From contig JAGYXB010001576.1 of NCBI GenBank assembly GCA_022495005.1, positions 930,001 through 994,000 of the forward strand: a stretch of DNA of 64,000 nt, read 5' to 3'. The translations under genes and the position numbers were made by a program. Of the stretch, positions 62,282-64,000 are shown piece after piece. Position 1 is the stretch's first letter. Each line of letters starts with the position of its first letter. This DNA is from Rhyacophila brunnea. Taxonomy: Eukaryota; Arthropoda; Insecta; Trichoptera; Rhyacophilidae. The notes beneath the pieces are model-generated. The model searched no databases. It was not told the origin of the DNA and saw nothing but the letters and a program-made list of their open reading frames with translations.

Positions 62282-62473
62282 TTTATATGCGGCCATTGCA
62301 CCGAGGAAGGACACGATAGGGCTGAATGCCCTAATATTAAGGCCCCCGGAAAGTGCCCGGCCTGCGCCAGGCACAAGAAGCCGCATCAACATGCAGCGAT
62401 CGACCCTGATTGCCCAGCGCGCAAGTACGCAATGGCACAGGAGCGGAACCGAACGGATTATTCGATTCAATGA
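62282..62473 (+). CDS. R1-like LINE ORF1, C-terminal part with zinc knuckles
   Basis: The frame encodes a C-x2-C-x4-H-x4-C knuckle (CGHCTEEGHDRAEC) followed by CPACARHKKPHQHA...DC, a second and probably third knuckle. Such tandem knuckles end the gag-like, RNA-binding ORF1 protein of R1-clade LINEs. The frame closes with TGA at 62471-62473, overlapping the ATG of ORF2 (ATGA). The frame stays open back to an ATG at 62189, but that part is shared with the unrelated repeat at 7480, so only about 64 codons are accepted as ORF1. The N-terminal part is missing. Confidence 0.7.
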   Translation, partial: FICGHCTEEGHDRAECPNIKAPGKCPACARHKKPHQHAAIDPDCPARKYAMAQERNRTDYSIQ

Positions 62474-64000
62474 TTCGGTTCGGTCAGTTAAATGCGGGCA
62501 AAGGGAAGGCTATAACGGCGGAGCTGATCAAGACGGTTCGGGAAATGGACATCGATTTGGTCCTGGTGCAGGAGCCTTACTCCTACGGCCCCAACCTGGG
62601 TTTCAGTGGGGGTCGGGTAATGCACCACGGCCTGGGGTCCATGGCCTGCATCTTCGTTGCGAATCCTACCCTAGTGGTGCTACACCTTGCCCACTTGTCG
62701 AGCGAACTCTTTGCCGTAGCGGAGGTCTCCGACCGATCGGGGAACTCCATTGTGGTGGTCTCTTCTTACTTTAAATTCAGCGTAAACATCCTGAAATGCG
62801 TCGAGCAGCTCGATAAAATTCTGGTTGCATGCCGCGGCAAACAGATTATAGTGGGAGCGGACGTCAATGTTCAATCATGGCTGTGGGCCCCCCGGGGGCC
62901 GCGGTCTGGCCGGGACAATCCGGCGCCCCTCGAGGAACTCGTGGCAACTCACGACCTGACGGTGCTGAATAACTCTAATGGTCCAGCCACATTCTCTACC
63001 AACAATGGGGAATCTCACATTGATGTCACTTTGATATCCAATGGTTCTGCCGGACGCGTCGTGAACTGGACTGTCCATTTGGAAGCGTCAGCAAGCGACC
63101 ACCGTCTGATCACGTTCGCCTACAGGACTGAGAGGGGCCACGCGTCTCTCGCTCCACTTGTGAGCGAGTCACTGCCGAGGCGTTTCAGGACCAAGGAAAC
63201 CGACTGGGTACGTTTTGACCGCGAGTTTGCTGAGGGTCTGGACAGGATGGCCTCGCGCCCTCCGCCAAAGGACATGCACGCTGCGGCTGAGGACCTCACG
63301 AATCTCATTATTGAAAAAGCGGAGGGCACTATCGGAAGGACGACCCCGAGACCGCCGAACCTCGCACCCTGGTGGAAGCCGAGACTGACAAGACTGAGAG
63401 ACACGATGAGGAGGGCCAGAAGGGCCTTACAAGCAGCGCGAAGATCGATGGAGGGGCCGCTGCACGCGGACCATCCGCTTGCGGTCACCTACAGGACCAC
63501 TAGACTCAAGTTCAAAAAGGCAATCAGTAAGGCTAAGAAGGTGCACTGGAGAGAGTTCGTCACTGAAATGGGTGGCAATGATCCGTGGGGCCCCCCCTTC
63601 CGCGTGATGAAGCTGGGCTTACGGCTCGGAAAAGTCATGTCGGCGGTACGGCGCCCTGACGGATCGTTCACCAATAGCTCTGAAGAGTCCGCCACAGTCC
63701 TGTTGGATGCTCTTATCCCGCAGAACAACGAGTCGCTCGACATTGACAACGACCGATTTCAGCAGCTTCGCGTCTATGCGCTGCTCCCCTTAAACACTCC
63801 GCGATCCGCAGCCACTACCATGTCCGAGCTAGGGATCCTGTTTGCCAGCCTCCCGATTGGCAAAGCCCCGGGGCTTGACTGCATAGATAACGCGCTAGCG
63901 AGAAGGGCGTGGTCTCTTGCCTCACACGAGATCACGCAACTCTACAAAGAATGCATGAGTAGTGGCATATTCCCCGACTGCTGGAAAAAGGGTCATCTCA
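62470..64000 (+). CDS. R1-like LINE ORF2: endonuclease and start of reverse transcriptase
   Basis: Open without a stop for 510 codons to the window edge. The AP-like endonuclease comes first and keeps its key residues: N in FGQLNAGKG, E in LVLVQEPYSYG, D and N in IIVGADVNVQSWLW, the T...D block in GPATFS and SHIDVTLIS, and SDH in ASASDHRLITF. Then NLAPWWKPRLTRLRD, the W-W-x-x-x-L-x-x-L-R linker of R1/jockey-group elements, and the first RT block LPIGKAPGLDCIDN. The protein nicks target DNA and primes reverse transcription at the nick. It starts at the ATGA overlap with ORF1, implying termination-reinitiation. GC-rich codons contrast with the AT-rich surroundings, which points to a recent insertion. 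The catalytic RT motif and the 3' end lie beyond the window, so activity cannot be judged. Confidence 0.88.
   Translation, partial: MIRFGQLNAGKGKAITAELIKTVREMDIDLVLVQEPYSYGPNLGFSGGRVMHHGLGSMACIFVANPTLVVLHLAHLSSELFAVAEVSDRSGNSIVVVSSYFKFSVNILKCVEQLDKILVACRGKQIIVGADVNVQSWLWAPRGPRSGRDNPAPLEELVATHDLTVLNNSNGPATFSTNNGESHIDVTLISNGSAGRVVNWTVHLEASASDHRLITFAYRTERGHASLAPLVSESLPRRFRTKETDWVRFDREFAEGLDRMASRPPPKDMHAAAEDLTNLIIEKAEGTIGRTTPRPPNLAPWWKPRLTRLRDTMRRARRALQAARRSMEGPLHADHPLAVTYRTTRLKFKKAISKAKKVHWREFVTEMGGNDPWGPPFRVMKLGLRLGKVMSAVRRPDGSFTNSSEESATVLLDALIPQNNESLDIDNDRFQQLRVYALLPLNTPRSAATTMSELGILFASLPIGKAPGLDCIDNALARRAWSLASHEITQLYKECMSSGIFPDCWKKGHL

Noticed and set aside
62178..62774. 198-codon + strand frame as a protein
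   Set aside because: It overlaps LINE ORF1 and ORF2 in a different frame; the zinc knuckle and endonuclease motifs are in the other frames.

Overview
The window looks like an AT-rich insect chromosome segment, probably from an aphid or another hemipteran. This rests on the very AT-rich, TE-packed noncoding DNA, GT-AG spliced genes and arthropod-type transposons (mariner, hAT, TTAA elements, R1-like LINE, tRNA-derived SINE). Species assignment is inference only. No bacterial-style operons, CRISPR arrays or rRNA genes are present.

Positions 1-37,100 (+ strand) hold the 3' part of one very large gene encoding a secreted mucin-like von Willebrand C (VWC) protein, which I call tenectin (Tnc). Five exons can be linked with compatible phases: a 42-nt microexon (3385-3426), two exons carrying one VWC domain each (21699-21899 and 23167-23430), an 11.3-kb exon (24813-36123) with three full VWC domains, the start of a sixth and over 3,000 residues of Thr/Ser/Pro/Glu/Asp-rich sequence, and a short terminal exon (36911-37013). 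The signal-peptide exon must lie upstream of the window. The joined part is about 3,970 codons. It carries an RGD tripeptide in the first visible VWC domain, 19 tandem units of about 17 residues, and 16 isolated C-x4-C cysteine pairs in otherwise cysteine-poor mucin sequence. The introns, especially the 18.3-kb one, are filled with MITEs, a SINE, LINE fragments and hAT elements.

Tail to tail with tenectin, on the - strand at 42657-43163, is an intact intronless ORF for a ubiquitin-conjugating enzyme of the UBE2G2/Ubc7 type. No functional link with tenectin is suggested.

From 43.2 to 64 kb I see no host gene. The region is a graveyard of mobile elements: a TTAA-flanked MITE, a full-length but frameshifted mariner, a TIR element split by a hAT MITE, 3' ends of two LINE families, antiparallel LINE fragments, palindromic MITEs, a hAT element with a perfect 8-bp target duplication, and finally a 5'-truncated R1-like LINE whose ORF2 (endonuclease plus the start of reverse transcriptase) is open for 1.5 kb and runs off the window edge.
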